Assembly (NCBI RefSeq): GCF_016907515.1
Contig: NZ_JAFBBY010000001.1
Coordinates: 3,968,001-4,032,000, forward strand
Direction of reading: 5' to 3'
DNA length: 64,000 nt
Source: Nocardioides nitrophenolicus
GTDB lineage: Bacteria > Actinomycetota > Actinomycetes > Propionibacteriales > Nocardioidaceae
Positions within the stretch are counted from its first letter, which is position 1. Each line of letters opens with the position of its first letter. Both the position numbers and the translations under genes were made by a program. The notes under the pieces are model-generated. The model made no database searches and was not told the DNA's origin. It worked only from the letters and a program-made list of their open reading frames with translations. Shown here piece after piece: positions 34,127 to 42,784 of the stretch.

Positions 34127-35464
34127 ATGAGATCGACCAATGGCCTGTGGGGGCGCCGGTCGCGACGGCGGCGCCGGGCTGCGCTCGCGGCGGTCGCCGC
34201 GCTCGCGGCCGGCAGCCTGACGGCGTGCGGCGGGTCCGGCAAGCCGGTGCTGAACTGGTACGTCAACCCCGACGGGGTCGACACCTTCCAGAAGTACGCG
34301 AAGTCGTGCAGCACCGACCAGTACGAGCTCTCGGTGCAGCTGCTGCCCAACGGGGCGACCGACCAGCGCACCCAGCTGGCCCGGCGGCTCGCGGCGGAGG
34401 ACTCCTCGACCGACCTGATGAACCTCGACCCGGTCTTCGTGGCCGAGTTCGCCAACGCCGGCTGGCTCCAGCAGGTCGAGGGCGACCTCGCCGACTCGAT
34501 CACGGCGAGCGTCCAGGGCGACGGCGACTACCTCAAGGGCGCCGCCGAGACGGTCACCTGGGACGACAAGGTCTACGCGATCCCGCTGTGGGCCAACACC
34601 CAGGTGCTCTGGTACCGCAAGTCGCTCGCGCAGGCAGCCGGGCTGGACATGAGCCAGCCGGTCACCTGGGACCAGGTGATCCAGGCCGCCGCCGACAACG
34701 GCGGCACCGTCGGCGTCCAGGCCAACAAGTACGAGGCGTACGTCGTGTGGATCAACGCGCTGGTCCAGGGCGCGGGCGGCGACATCGTCTCCGACACCGA
34801 GGCGGGCCGCGACGCGAAGGTCGACATCGACTCCGACGCCGGGCGCAAGGCGGCCGAGATCATCAAGGAGCTCGCGGACTCCAAGGCGGCCCAGCCGGAC
34901 CTCACGGTGTCCAACGAGGGCACCAGCCTGGGCCAGATGTTCCCGAAGGACGGGGCCGGCGAGTTCATGGTCAACTGGACCTTCGTCTACAAGAACTACG
35001 AGGGCCTGGTGGGCGACAGCCTCACCGACCAGCAGTTCGCCGACCTCGGCTGGGCCCGGTATCCCCAGACCGTCGCGGGGGAGGCCTCGAAGCCGCCCGT
35101 CGGCGGCATCGACATCGGCGTCGGCGCCTACAGCAAGCACCCGGACTTCGCGATGGAGGCGGCGCGCTGCATCACCTCCGAGCAGGCCCAGGTGGACCTG
35201 GCCCTCGACAACGGCCTGATGCCCTCGACCAATGCGGCCTACGACAAGGTCTCGGCGAGCGGCGACTATCCGGCCGACCTGATCGAGCTCTTCCGCACCA
35301 GCGTCGACGAGGGCGGCCCCCGGCCCAAGAGCGCGTTCTACGCGATGATCTCGGGCGCCATCCAGGCCAAGTGGCACTCGCCGACCTCGGTGAGCCCCGG
35401 CAGTACGCCGAAGGACTCGGCGACGTACCTGAAGGACGTGCTGGAAGGGAAGTCGCTGCTGTGA
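34127..35464 (+). CDS. ABC transporter sugar-binding lipoprotein, LpqY-like
   Basis: A 445-residue extracellular solute-binding protein of family 1. A twin-arginine-like basic N-terminus (GRRSRRRRR) is followed by a lipoprotein signal with lipobox LAAGSLTAC. The mature part contains LPNGATDQRTQLARRLAAED, YAIPLWANTQVLWYRKSL and an acidic sugar-site region with many tryptophans. Gene order (binding protein, two permeases, ATPase) matches the mycobacterial trehalose importer LpqY-SugABC; the actual sugar is inferred. ATG 34127 was chosen; a GTG at 34115 is also in frame. The start of the permease overlaps its stop. Confidence 0.88.
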   Translation: MRSTNGLWGRRSRRRRRAALAAVAALAAGSLTACGGSGKPVLNWYVNPDGVDTFQKYAKSCSTDQYELSVQLLPNGATDQRTQLARRLAAEDSSTDLMNLDPVFVAEFANAGWLQQVEGDLADSITASVQGDGDYLKGAAETVTWDDKVYAIPLWANTQVLWYRKSLAQAAGLDMSQPVTWDQVIQAAADNGGTVGVQANKYEAYVVWINALVQGAGGDIVSDTEAGRDAKVDIDSDAGRKAAEIIKELADSKAAQPDLTVSNEGTSLGQMFPKDGAGEFMVNWTFVYKNYEGLVGDSLTDQQFADLGWARYPQTVAGEASKPPVGGIDIGVGAYSKHPDFAMEAARCITSEQAQVDLALDNGLMPSTNAAYDKVSASGDYPADLIELFRTSVDEGGPRPKSAFYAMISGAIQAKWHSPTSVSPGSTPKDSATYLKDVLEGKSLL

Positions 35465-36396
35465 GCACCGTGACCGCACCCGTGAAGCCCGCGAAGGCCA
35501 AGCCCGTCGCCAGTGACCGCGCCCGCGCGGAGACCCGCCTCGGCCAGAAGCTGGTGGCGCCGGCCATCGTGCTGATGCTGCTGGTGACCGCCTTCCCGAT
35601 GCTGCGCGCGCTCTACCTGTCGACCTTCGACTACGCGCTCACCGCACCCGACGACCGCAGCTTCGTCGGACTGAGCAACTACCTCACGGCGCTGACCGAC
35701 CCGCTGTTCTGGCAGACCACCGGCGTGACCGTGCTCTACATGGTCGTCACCGTGGCGGTCGAGCTGGTCATCGGCTTCATCTTCGCGATGGTGATGCACC
35801 GGGTGATCTTCGCCCGCGGGGTGATCCGGACGTCGATCCTGATCCCCTACGGCATCATCACCGTGGTCTCCGGCTTCGCCTGGCAGTTCGCGTTCTCCTT
35901 CCAGAACGGCTTCGTCAACGGCTGGCTGCCGTTCGTCGGCGACGACTTCAACTGGTTCGGGCAGACCGGCTCGGCGGTGGTCGCGATCATGGTCTCGGAG
36001 ATCTGGAAGACCACGCCGTTCATGTCGCTGCTCCTGCTGGCCGGCCTGGCGCAGGTCAGCGAGGACATGATCGAGGCGGCCAAGGTCGACGGCGCCACCT
36101 GGACCCAGCGGCTGACCAAGGTGATCCTGCCGAACATGCGGGCCGCGATCATGGTCGCGGTCCTGTTCCGGGCTCTCGACGCCTACCGGATCTTCGACAA
36201 CATCTTCGTGATGACCGCGGGCGCGGTGAAGACGGAGTCGATCAGCTTCCTGACCTACCGCCAGACCATCGAGCAGTTCCAGCTCGGCATGGGCTCGGCC
36301 CTGTCGGTGCTGCTCTTCCTGTCCGTGCTCGTGGTGGCGTTCGCGATCGTCAAACTCTTCCGCGTCGACCTGGCGCAGGCCCGGCAGGAGTCCTGA
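35461..36396 (+). CDS. Sugar ABC transporter permease, SugA/MalF-like
   Basis: A 311-residue inner-membrane permease of the MalF/SugA type with about six helices. The cytoplasmic EAA loop reads EAAKVDGATWTQRLTKVILP, near residue 205, and contacts the ATPase. The N-terminal 35 residues are a basic tail rich in Ala, Lys and Arg. GTG 35461 overlaps the stop of the binding protein (GTGA), so translation is coupled. The frame is open upstream, but that part shadows the binding protein. Confidence 0.92.
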   Translation: MSTVTAPVKPAKAKPVASDRARAETRLGQKLVAPAIVLMLLVTAFPMLRALYLSTFDYALTAPDDRSFVGLSNYLTALTDPLFWQTTGVTVLYMVVTVAVELVIGFIFAMVMHRVIFARGVIRTSILIPYGIITVVSGFAWQFAFSFQNGFVNGWLPFVGDDFNWFGQTGSAVVAIMVSEIWKTTPFMSLLLLAGLAQVSEDMIEAAKVDGATWTQRLTKVILPNMRAAIMVAVLFRALDAYRIFDNIFVMTAGAVKTESISFLTYRQTIEQFQLGMGSALSVLLFLSVLVVAFAIVKLFRVDLAQARQES

Positions 36397-36397
36397 G

Positions 36398-37231
36398 ATG
36401 AAGAACCGCATCGGCCTCGTCGTCGGCTGCATCCTGATCATGCTGTGGTGCCTGCTGCCGGTCGCCTGGATCATCTCGCTGTCCTTCAAGTCCGAGACGG
36501 CGATCACCAACGGCAGCCCGGGCTTCTTCCCCTCCGACGGCGGGGGCGCGGGCTGGGACAACTACCGCGCGGTGTGGGACAACGAGCAGTTCCGCCGCGC
36601 GATCTTCAACTCGATCGGGATCAGCCTGATCGCCACGCTGCTGTCGGTGATCGTGGCCACCCTGGCGGCGTACGCCATCGCCCGGCTGGAGTTCCGCGGC
36701 AAGAAGGCGGTGCTGACCATCGCGCTGGCGATCGCGATGTTCCCGGTGGTCTCGCTGGTCGGGCCGCTGTTCGACATGTGGCGCGCGATCGGGCTCTACG
36801 ACACCTGGCCGGGCCTGATCATCCCCTACATGTCGTTCACGCTGCCACTGGCGATCTGGACCCTGTCGGCCTTCTTCCGCGAGATCCCGTGGGAGATGGA
36901 GCAGGCCGCCCAGGTCGACGGGGCGACCTCGTGGCAGGCATTCCGCAAGGTGATCGTGCCGCTGGCGGCGCCCGGTGTGTTCACCGCGGCGATCCTCACC
37001 TTCTTCTTCGCCTGGAACGACTTCGTCTTCGGCATCTCGCTCACCTCGACCGAGAACGCCCGCCCGATCCCGGCGTCCCTGTCGTTCTTCGTCGGCTCCG
37101 ACCCGTTCAACCGGCCGGCCTCGCTGCTCGCCGCGGGAGCGGTCATCGCGACCATCCCGATCGTCGTCATCGTCCTGATCTTCCAGCGCAAGATCGTCGC
37201 CGGCCTCACCTCCGGCGCCGTGAAGGGGTGA
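36398..37231 (+). CDS. Sugar ABC transporter permease, SugB/MalG-like
   Basis: A 277-residue permease of the MalG/SugB type. The EAA loop is EQAAQVDGATSWQAFRKVIV, near residue 168, followed by PLAAPGVFTAAILTFFFAWNDFVF, which is typical for this subunit. It starts one base after the stop of the first permease. Transcription must then cross a 162-bp inverted-repeat element to reach the ATPase gene. Confidence 0.92.
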   Translation: MKNRIGLVVGCILIMLWCLLPVAWIISLSFKSETAITNGSPGFFPSDGGGAGWDNYRAVWDNEQFRRAIFNSIGISLIATLLSVIVATLAAYAIARLEFRGKKAVLTIALAIAMFPVVSLVGPLFDMWRAIGLYDTWPGLIIPYMSFTLPLAIWTLSAFFREIPWEMEQAAQVDGATSWQAFRKVIVPLAAPGVFTAAILTFFFAWNDFVFGISLTSTENARPIPASLSFFVGSDPFNRPASLLAAGAVIATIPIVVIVLIFQRKIVAGLTSGAVKG

Positions 37232-37234
37232 ACA

Positions 37235-37396
37235 GTGCCTCGCTTCGAGAGCCTTGGCGCACTGGACACGTCCAGTGCACGCACCTCGCCGCGTTGGCGT
37301 CGCTCGACGTGCGAGCCAGCATGCCAGCGCTCCGCCGCCTTGCGATGCACGCACCCTGAACATGCCCAGCACACCAACACTCTCGAAGCGAGGCAC
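37235..37396. mobile_element. 162-bp MITE-like element with 17-bp terminal inverted repeats
   Basis: GTGCCTCGCTTCGAGAG at 37235-37251 is perfectly inverted at 37380-37396. After a 2x2 mismatch, TTGG and CCAA extend the arms. Inside are a 9-bp inverted repeat (GCACTGGAC / GTCCAGTGC at 37259-37278) and TGCACGCACC in two direct copies (37276-37285 and 37346-37355). It carries no credible gene. It fills the gap between the second permease and the ATPase, ending two bases before the ATPase ATG. I see no clear target-site duplication. Confidence 0.7.
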
Positions 37397-37398
37397 TG

Positions 37399-38601
37399 AT
37401 GGCTGCCATCACGATGAACCACATCGTCAAGCAGTACGGCGACGGCTTCCCGGCCGTCAACGACGTCTCGATCGACGTCGCCGACGGGGAGTTCATGATC
37501 CTCGTCGGGCCCTCGGGCTGCGGGAAGTCCACGCTGCTGCGGATGATCGTCGGCCTGGAGGACATCACCTCCGGCGACATGATGATCGGCGACAAGCGGG
37601 TCAACGACCTGGCCCCGCGCGAGCGCAACCTGGCCATGGTGTTCCAGAACTACGCGCTCTACCCCCACCTCACCGTCTACGAGAACATCGCCTTCCCGCT
37701 GCGCCTGGCCAAGATGCCGGACGCCGAGGTCGACAAGCTGGTGCGGGAGGCCTCGGCCACCCTCGAGCTCGATGAGCACCTCGAGCGCAAGCCCGGCAAC
37801 CTGTCCGGCGGCCAGCGGCAGCGGGTGGCGATGGGGCGCGCGATCGTGCGCCAGGCCGACGCCTTCCTCTTCGACGAGCCGCTGTCGAACCTCGACGCCA
37901 AGCTGCGCGGCCAGATGCGCACCGAGATCGCGCGGCTGCAGAAGCGGCTCGGCATCACCACGGTCTACGTCACCCACGACCAGACCGAGGCGATGACGCT
38001 CGGCGACCGGGTCGCCGTGCTCAAGCGGGGCGTGCTGCAGCAGCTCGCCACCCCGCGCGAGCTCTACGAGAACCCCGGCAACCTCTTCGTCGCGGGCTTC
38101 ATCGGCTCGCCGCCGATGAACTTCCTGCCCGCGACGGTCGAGGGCGGGCAGGTGAAGCTGCCGTTCGGCAGCGTCGAGATCCCGGCCGACAAGGCCGAGC
38201 GGGCCGCGGGCCGCGGCCTGCTCATCGCCGGCATCCGCCCCGAGCACTTCGAGGACGCCTCCCTGGCGGCGGCCGAAGGCCGGCGCGGGTCGACCTTCTC
38301 GGCGACGGTCGACGCGGTCGAGTGGCTCGGCAACGAGACCTACGCCTACATCCCGTTCGAGGCGCCCGACGAGGTCAAGGCGCAGCTCCAGCAGCTGGAG
38401 AAGGACCTCGACGGCGAGGCGATGCGAACCCAGCTGGTCGTCTCGCTCGACGGCGCGAGCCGGATCACCGAGGGCCAGGACGCCGAGATCTGGGTCGACG
38501 GGAGCAGGATCCACCTGTTCGACCCGGCCACCGGCGAGAACCTCACCGTCGACCGCGAGCGGGCCGGCCGGATCCCCGGCGCGGAGGTCGCCGCCGGCTG
38601 A
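37399..38601 (+). CDS. Sugar ABC transporter ATPase, UgpC/MsmX/SugC type
   Basis: A 400-residue ATP-binding subunit with Walker A GPSGCGKSTLLRMI, Q-loop FQNYALYPHL, signature LSGGQRQRVAMGRA, Walker B AFLFDEPLSNLDAKL and H-loop VTHDQTEAM. A C-terminal MalK-type TOBE region follows, from about residue 240. ATPases of this group often serve several sugar importers. It is the fourth gene of the LpqY-SugABC-like set, but it is separated from the permeases by a MITE-like element that supplies its immediate upstream sequence (GAGGCACTG just before the ATG). Confidence 0.93.
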   Translation: MAAITMNHIVKQYGDGFPAVNDVSIDVADGEFMILVGPSGCGKSTLLRMIVGLEDITSGDMMIGDKRVNDLAPRERNLAMVFQNYALYPHLTVYENIAFPLRLAKMPDAEVDKLVREASATLELDEHLERKPGNLSGGQRQRVAMGRAIVRQADAFLFDEPLSNLDAKLRGQMRTEIARLQKRLGITTVYVTHDQTEAMTLGDRVAVLKRGVLQQLATPRELYENPGNLFVAGFIGSPPMNFLPATVEGGQVKLPFGSVEIPADKAERAAGRGLLIAGIRPEHFEDASLAAAEGRRGSTFSATVDAVEWLGNETYAYIPFEAPDEVKAQLQQLEKDLDGEAMRTQLVVSLDGASRITEGQDAEIWVDGSRIHLFDPATGENLTVDRERAGRIPGAEVAAG

Positions 38602-38611
38602 TACATCCGAG

Positions 38612-38628
38612 GAGGGACGACGTCCCTC
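38612..38628. terminator. Hairpin after the ABC ATPase gene
   Basis: GAGGGAC and GTCCCTC form a perfect 7-bp stem around GAC, ten bases after the ATPase stop and before the histidine-kinase gene. It is probably the terminator of the sugar operon. Confidence 0.5.
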
Positions 38629-38651
38629 GCGCGGGCCGCGACAATGGGCGC

Positions 38652-39875
38652 ATGAGCGGCGCTCACGACACCGCGGTGTGGCAGGACACCCGTCCCACGC
38701 GCGCCCAGGTGGCCTTCGACGTGTTGACCGCGGCGGGCTTCGGGCTCTTCGCGCTCCTCGCCCAGCTCACCCAGGGCGGCTTCACCGTCGTCGCCGCCGC
38801 CCTGCTCGTCGTCGCGCTCGCGATCCGGCGCTGGTGGCTGCCCGGCATGGTCGCGCTCGCCTTCGCCGCGGCACTCGGCCAGCTGGTCGACCGCGAGATC
38901 GCGTTCCTCGCCGACATCGCCTACTTCCCGCTGTTCTTCACCCTCGGCGCGTCCCAGCGGCGCGGCGTACGACGCTTCGGCCTCGCCGCCGGCGTGATCG
39001 CCACCGTCGTCGCGGGCGTGGCCATGGCGCTCAACGCCCAGCTCTCGCGCGAGTGGTTCGCGTCGGCGAGCGAGACGGCCTTCGCCGCGGTCAGCACCGC
39101 GGCCATGTGCGCCGTCTTCACGCTCGGTGGCTGGCTGGTCGGCTTCCTGCGCTGGCAGAGCCGGCAGACGGTCCAGGCCCGCGTCGACGCCGCGCTCGAG
39201 GCCCGGGTCAACGCCGTCGAGCAGGAGCGCCTCGCCGAGGTGCTGCGCCAGGAGGCCGAGCGCAGCCGGATCGCGGCCGACATGCACGACGTCGTCGCCC
39301 ATTCGTGGGCGGTGGTCGCGGCCCAGGCCGACGGGGCGCGCTACGGGCTGCGCAGCCACCCGGAGGAGGCGGAAGGCGCGCTCCGCGCGATCGGCGAGAC
39401 GGCACGCACCGCCATGGCCGACGTACGCCGACTGCTCACCCAGCTGCGCGACCGCGAGACCGACCCGGTGCCGCTGGACTTCGAGCGTCGCGGCGAGCTC
39501 CTCGGCCGGATGCGGGCGGCGGGGATGACCATCGTCGAGACGTCCTACGGCACGCCGCCGGAGCACCGGCTGCTCACCGTCACCGCCCACCGGATCCTCG
39601 GCGAGGCCCTCACCAACGCCCTCAAGCACGGGGACCTGGCCCGCCCGGTCGAGGTCGCCGAGGACTGGACCCACGGCTACCGGCTGCGGGTGCGCAACGC
39701 GATCCCTCCCGACGCCGTCCGCGAGGGCGAGCCCGGCGGGCACGGGCTCGCCGGCATGGCGGAGCGGGCCGAGGTGGCGGGCGGGACCTTCGCGAGCCGT
39801 AGGCTGCCGGCCGAGGCAGGGCGCCCGGCCACGTGGGAGGTCGCGGCCTTCATCCCGACGACGGAGGACGAGTGA
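38652..39875 (+). CDS. Sensor histidine kinase, HisKA_3 type
   Basis: A 407-residue membrane sensor. Four to five hydrophobic segments fill about residues 20-165 and leave little extracellular domain, which suggests sensing within the membrane. A coiled-coil linker follows. The HisKA_3 box is RIAADMHDVVAHSWAVV with the phosphorylated His at about residue 212, and the ATPase domain ends with GGHGLAGMAERAEVAGG. It overlaps its response regulator by GTGA. The downstream efflux-type ABC genes are the likely targets. Confidence 0.88.
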   Translation: MSGAHDTAVWQDTRPTRAQVAFDVLTAAGFGLFALLAQLTQGGFTVVAAALLVVALAIRRWWLPGMVALAFAAALGQLVDREIAFLADIAYFPLFFTLGASQRRGVRRFGLAAGVIATVVAGVAMALNAQLSREWFASASETAFAAVSTAAMCAVFTLGGWLVGFLRWQSRQTVQARVDAALEARVNAVEQERLAEVLRQEAERSRIAADMHDVVAHSWAVVAAQADGARYGLRSHPEEAEGALRAIGETARTAMADVRRLLTQLRDRETDPVPLDFERRGELLGRMRAAGMTIVETSYGTPPEHRLLTVTAHRILGEALTNALKHGDLARPVEVAEDWTHGYRLRVRNAIPPDAVREGEPGGHGLAGMAERAEVAGGTFASRRLPAEAGRPATWEVAAFIPTTEDE

Positions 39876-40522
39876 GCGAACGGATCCGAGTCCTGCTCGT
39901 GGACGACCAGCCGCTGTTCCGCACCGGGATCGGCATGCTGCTGCGCTCTCAGCCCGACCTCGAGGTCGTCGGCGAGGCGAGCAATGGCGCCGAGGCGGTC
40001 GAGCGGGCGCGCGACACCGGGCCCGACGTCGTGCTGATGGACGTGCGGATGCCGGTCCTCGACGGGGTCGCGGCCACCGCGCGGATCGTCGAGGAGCACG
40101 GCGACGACGGCCCGCGGGTGCTCGTGCTGACCACCTTCGACCTCGACGAGTCGGCGGCCTCGGCGATCGAGGCGGGCGCCTCGGGGTTCGTGCTCAAGGA
40201 GGCCGAGCCCGAGTTCCTGCTGGCCGCGATCCGCTCGGTCGCCGCCGGCACCCAGGTCGTCGCCGCCGGCGCGACCCGCCGGCTCTTCGAGCGGTTCCGG
40301 GCCCGCACCGCCGTTCCCGGCCCGGAGTACGACGCCCTGACGCCCCGCGAGCGGGAGATCCTGCTGCGGGCCGCGGCGGGGCTGTCGAACGCGGAGATCG
40401 CGGCGGCGGAGTTCCTGTCCGAGGCGACGGTGAAGACCCACATCTCGCGGATCCTGACCAAGATGCGGCTGCGCGACCGGGTGCAGCTGGTCGTCTACGC
40501 CTACGAGCACGGGCTGATCTGA
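39872..40522 (+). CDS. LuxR/NarL-family response regulator
   Basis: A 216-residue response regulator. The receiver domain has VDDQPLFRTGIGM, the phospho-acceptor Asp57 in VVLMDVRMPVLDG, and the T and K switch residues at VLTTFD and VLKEAEP. The C-terminal LuxR helix-turn-helix has LTPREREILLRAAAGLSNAE and SEATVKTHISRILTKM. It is coupled to the histidine kinase upstream by a GTGA overlap. A perfect palindrome 16 bp downstream, ahead of the ABC genes, is the obvious candidate binding site. Confidence 0.9.
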   Translation: MSERIRVLLVDDQPLFRTGIGMLLRSQPDLEVVGEASNGAEAVERARDTGPDVVLMDVRMPVLDGVAATARIVEEHGDDGPRVLVLTTFDLDESAASAIEAGASGFVLKEAEPEFLLAAIRSVAAGTQVVAAGATRRLFERFRARTAVPGPEYDALTPREREILLRAAAGLSNAEIAAAEFLSEATVKTHISRILTKMRLRDRVQLVVYAYEHGLI

Positions 40523-40538
40523 GGGTTCCCCGGAGGTC

Positions 40539-40562
40539 GGCGTACATCGGGAGATGTACGCC
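40539..40562. promoter_or_regulatory. Perfect 10-bp inverted repeat, probable response-regulator site
   Basis: GGCGTACATC at 40539-40548 and GATGTACGCC at 40553-40562 are a perfect inverted repeat with a four-base spacer. It lies 54 bases before the ATG of the ABC ATPase and directly after the two-component genes. Its position and form suit a dimeric LuxR-type response regulator. It could also terminate the two-component operon, although it has no T-run. Confidence 0.6.
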
Positions 40563-40616
40563 GGTTCGATCCCGCGCCCGATGTGCGCGCGGTCGCTGAC
40601 TTTTAGCGTGGACGAC

Positions 40617-41396
40617 ATGAGCCAGCCGCCTTTCAGCCCGCCCCAGCAGCCCGACTCCGCCGTGGTCCGCTTCCGCGGCGTGACCCGCACCTATGGCGCC
40701 GGCGCCGGCCAGGTGCGGGCGCTCGACGGGATCAGCGTCGACATCCAGCGCGGCGCGTTCACCGCAATCATGGGGCCCTCGGGCTCCGGGAAGTCGACCT
40801 TCATGAATGTCGCGGCGGGCCTGGACGACCCGACCAGCGGCGAGGTCTGGGTCGCGGGCGCGCCGGTGCACGCGATGACCGACGACCAGCGCACCCTGCT
40901 GCGCCGCGAGCAGGTCGGCTTCGTGTTCCAGTCGTTCAACCTGGTCCCGACCCTGACGGCCTACGAGAACGTGCTGCTGCCGTTCGAGCTCGCCGGCCGC
41001 CGGGTCGACGCCGAGCGGGAGGCCTGGATCCGGCGGATCATCGCGACCCTCGGCCTCACCGACCGGGTCGGCCACCGGCCGAGCGAGCTGTCCGGCGGCC
41101 AGCAGCAGCGGGTCGCCATCGCCCGGGCGCTCGCCGCGACGCCGCAGATCATCTTCGCAGACGAGCCGACCGGCAATCTCGACTCCCGCAGCTCGCGCGA
41201 GGTGCTCTCGCTGCTCGGCGCCGCGGCCCGCGACTACGGCCAGACCATCGCGATGGTGAGCCACGACCCGGTCGCCGCGTCGTACGCCGACCGGATCCTG
41301 GTCATCGCCGACGGCCGGATCGTCGGCGACCACGGCCGGATGAGCCCGCAGGAGATCTCCCATCTGCTCATCTCCTTCGAGGAGCAGGTGGCATGA
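40617..41396 (+). CDS. ABC transporter ATPase, MacB/LolD type
   Basis: A 259-residue ATPase of the MacB/LolD/FtsE class with Walker [29 protein letters not shown], signature [15 protein letters not shown], Walker [15 protein letters not shown] and H-loop VSHDPVA. It pairs with the FtsX-like permease that overlaps its stop (ATGA) and probably exports a lipid, peptide or antibiotic, or supports envelope stress resistance. ATG 40617 was chosen; the open frame extends into the promoter palindrome. Confidence 0.92.
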   Translation: MSQPPFSPPQQPDSAVVRFRGVTRTYGAGAGQVRALDGISVDIQRGAFTAIMGPSGSGKSTFMNVAAGLDDPTSGEVWVAGAPVHAMTDDQRTLLRREQVGFVFQSFNLVPTLTAYENVLLPFELAGRRVDAEREAWIRRIIATLGLTDRVGHRPSELSGGQQQRVAIARALAATPQIIFADEPTGNLDSRSSREVLSLLGAAARDYGQTIAMVSHDPVAASYADRILVIADGRIVGDHGRMSPQEISHLLISFEEQVA

Positions 41397-42784
41397 GCCG
41401 GCGCACCCTGGTGATGGGCTCGATGCGGGAGCTCGGCACCGTCGGGCTGGTCGCCGGGCTCGGCTCGGCGTACGCCGCCGTGCTGATCATGACCAGCAGC
41501 TTCCTCAGTACCATGGCCAGCTCCGGTGGCGGCGTCGGCGTCCTGCTGGGCTCGGTCGCGACGGTGTTCATCCTGATCGCGCTCTACGTCTCGGTCGTCG
41601 TCATCGCCAACTGCGTCGACACCGTGATCGCGGGCCGGCTGCGGCACATCGCGCTGCTCCGGCTGCTCGGGGCGCGCGGCCCGTACCTGCGCCGGTCGGT
41701 CATGCGGGCCACCGCGCTCGTCGGCCTGGCCGGGGGTGTCGTCGGCGCGGTGGCGGGCGTCGTGCTGGCGGACCTGACCCGGATCGTGCTGGTCGCTCGC
41801 GGCACCCTGCCGGAGGCGGACTACGGCCTGATCCACCCGCTCGTGCTGCTCGGCGTCGCCGCCGTGGTGGCGGCCGCCACCCTGGCCGGCTGGCTCGGGT
41901 CGCGGGCCGTGCTGCGGGTATCCCCGGCCCAGGCGATGAGCGGCACGGCGAGCGAGCTGCCCCGTTCGCGCGCGGGCTCCGTGCTGCGCGCGCTCGCCTC
42001 GCTGACGCTGATCGGCGGCGGCTTCCTCGTCCTGCTGCTGTCGATGTGGCTGGGTGAGGACGGCAGCGCGGCCGGCTTCCTCGCGGCCTTCCTCGGCTCG
42101 GTCGTCTCCGCCACCGGCCTGCTCCTCGGCGCCCGGTTCGTGATCCCGGCGCTGGTCGGGCTCTGCGCGCGCCTGGTGGGCGCCCAGCCGCCGTCCGTGC
42201 TGGCCCGGCGCAATGCGGTCAAGGACCCGCTGCGGACCACCCGCTCGACGATGGGCCTGGTCATCGGCGTGACGCTCGTGACCACCTTCGCCTCGGGGAT
42301 GCAGGCGCTGCGCGCCTCGATCGCCACCTGGCCCACCGACGCCGAGCACCAGGGGGAGATGGACCGGATCCTCGCCGCGACGACCGCGATCCTGATCGCG
42401 ATCGTGGTGATCTCCTCGGTCATCGCCGCGGTCGGGTTCGTCTCGACGATGTCGCTCACCGTCATCCAGCGCCAGCGCGAGATCGGCCTGCTCCGCTCCC
42501 TGGGCTTCACCCGGGCCCAGGTCCGCTCGATGATCACCCGGGAGTCGATCGCGCTGTCGGCGACCGCGGTCGCGTTCGGGATGGTGCTCGGGCTGGTCTA
42601 CGGCTCGGTCGGCGCCCAGTCGCTGATCGGGTTCGGGACCGAGGGCTTCGTGTGGGGCGTGCCATGGCTGGTCCTGGCCGGGATCGCCGTCTGCGGCGTG
42701 GTGCTCGTGCTCGCCGCCAGCCGCGCCCCCGCCCGCCGCGCCGTCACGGTCACTCCGATCGAGGCCCTGCGGATCGAGGCCTGA
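41393..42784 (+). CDS. FtsX-like ABC transporter permease
   Basis: A 463-residue membrane protein with about eight hydrophobic segments and two FtsX-type cores. Examples are RLRHIALLRLLGARGPYLRR near residue 82, and VIQRQREIGLLRSLGFTRAQ, with the coupling-helix sequence, near residue 360. There is no large extracellular domain. It forms an exporter with the upstream ATPase. The last 35 bases overlap the 3' end of the convergent hydrolase gene on the opposite strand. Confidence 0.9.
   Translation: MSRRTLVMGSMRELGTVGLVAGLGSAYAAVLIMTSSFLSTMASSGGGVGVLLGSVATVFILIALYVSVVVIANCVDTVIAGRLRHIALLRLLGARGPYLRRSVMRATALVGLAGGVVGAVAGVVLADLTRIVLVARGTLPEADYGLIHPLVLLGVAAVVAAATLAGWLGSRAVLRVSPAQAMSGTASELPRSRAGSVLRALASLTLIGGGFLVLLLSMWLGEDGSAAGFLAAFLGSVVSATGLLLGARFVIPALVGLCARLVGAQPPSVLARRNAVKDPLRTTRSTMGLVIGVTLVTTFASGMQALRASIATWPTDAEHQGEMDRILAATTAILIAIVVISSVIAAVGFVSTMSLTVIQRQREIGLLRSLGFTRAQVRSMITRESIALSATAVAFGMVLGLVYGSVGAQSLIGFGTEGFVWGVPWLVLAGIAVCGVVLVLAASRAPARRAVTVTPIEALRIEA

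Noticed and set aside
37254..37775. A 173-codon frame starting inside the MITE-like element
   Set aside because: It continues out of frame through the Walker A region of the ABC ATPase and has an arginine-rich, random-looking translation.
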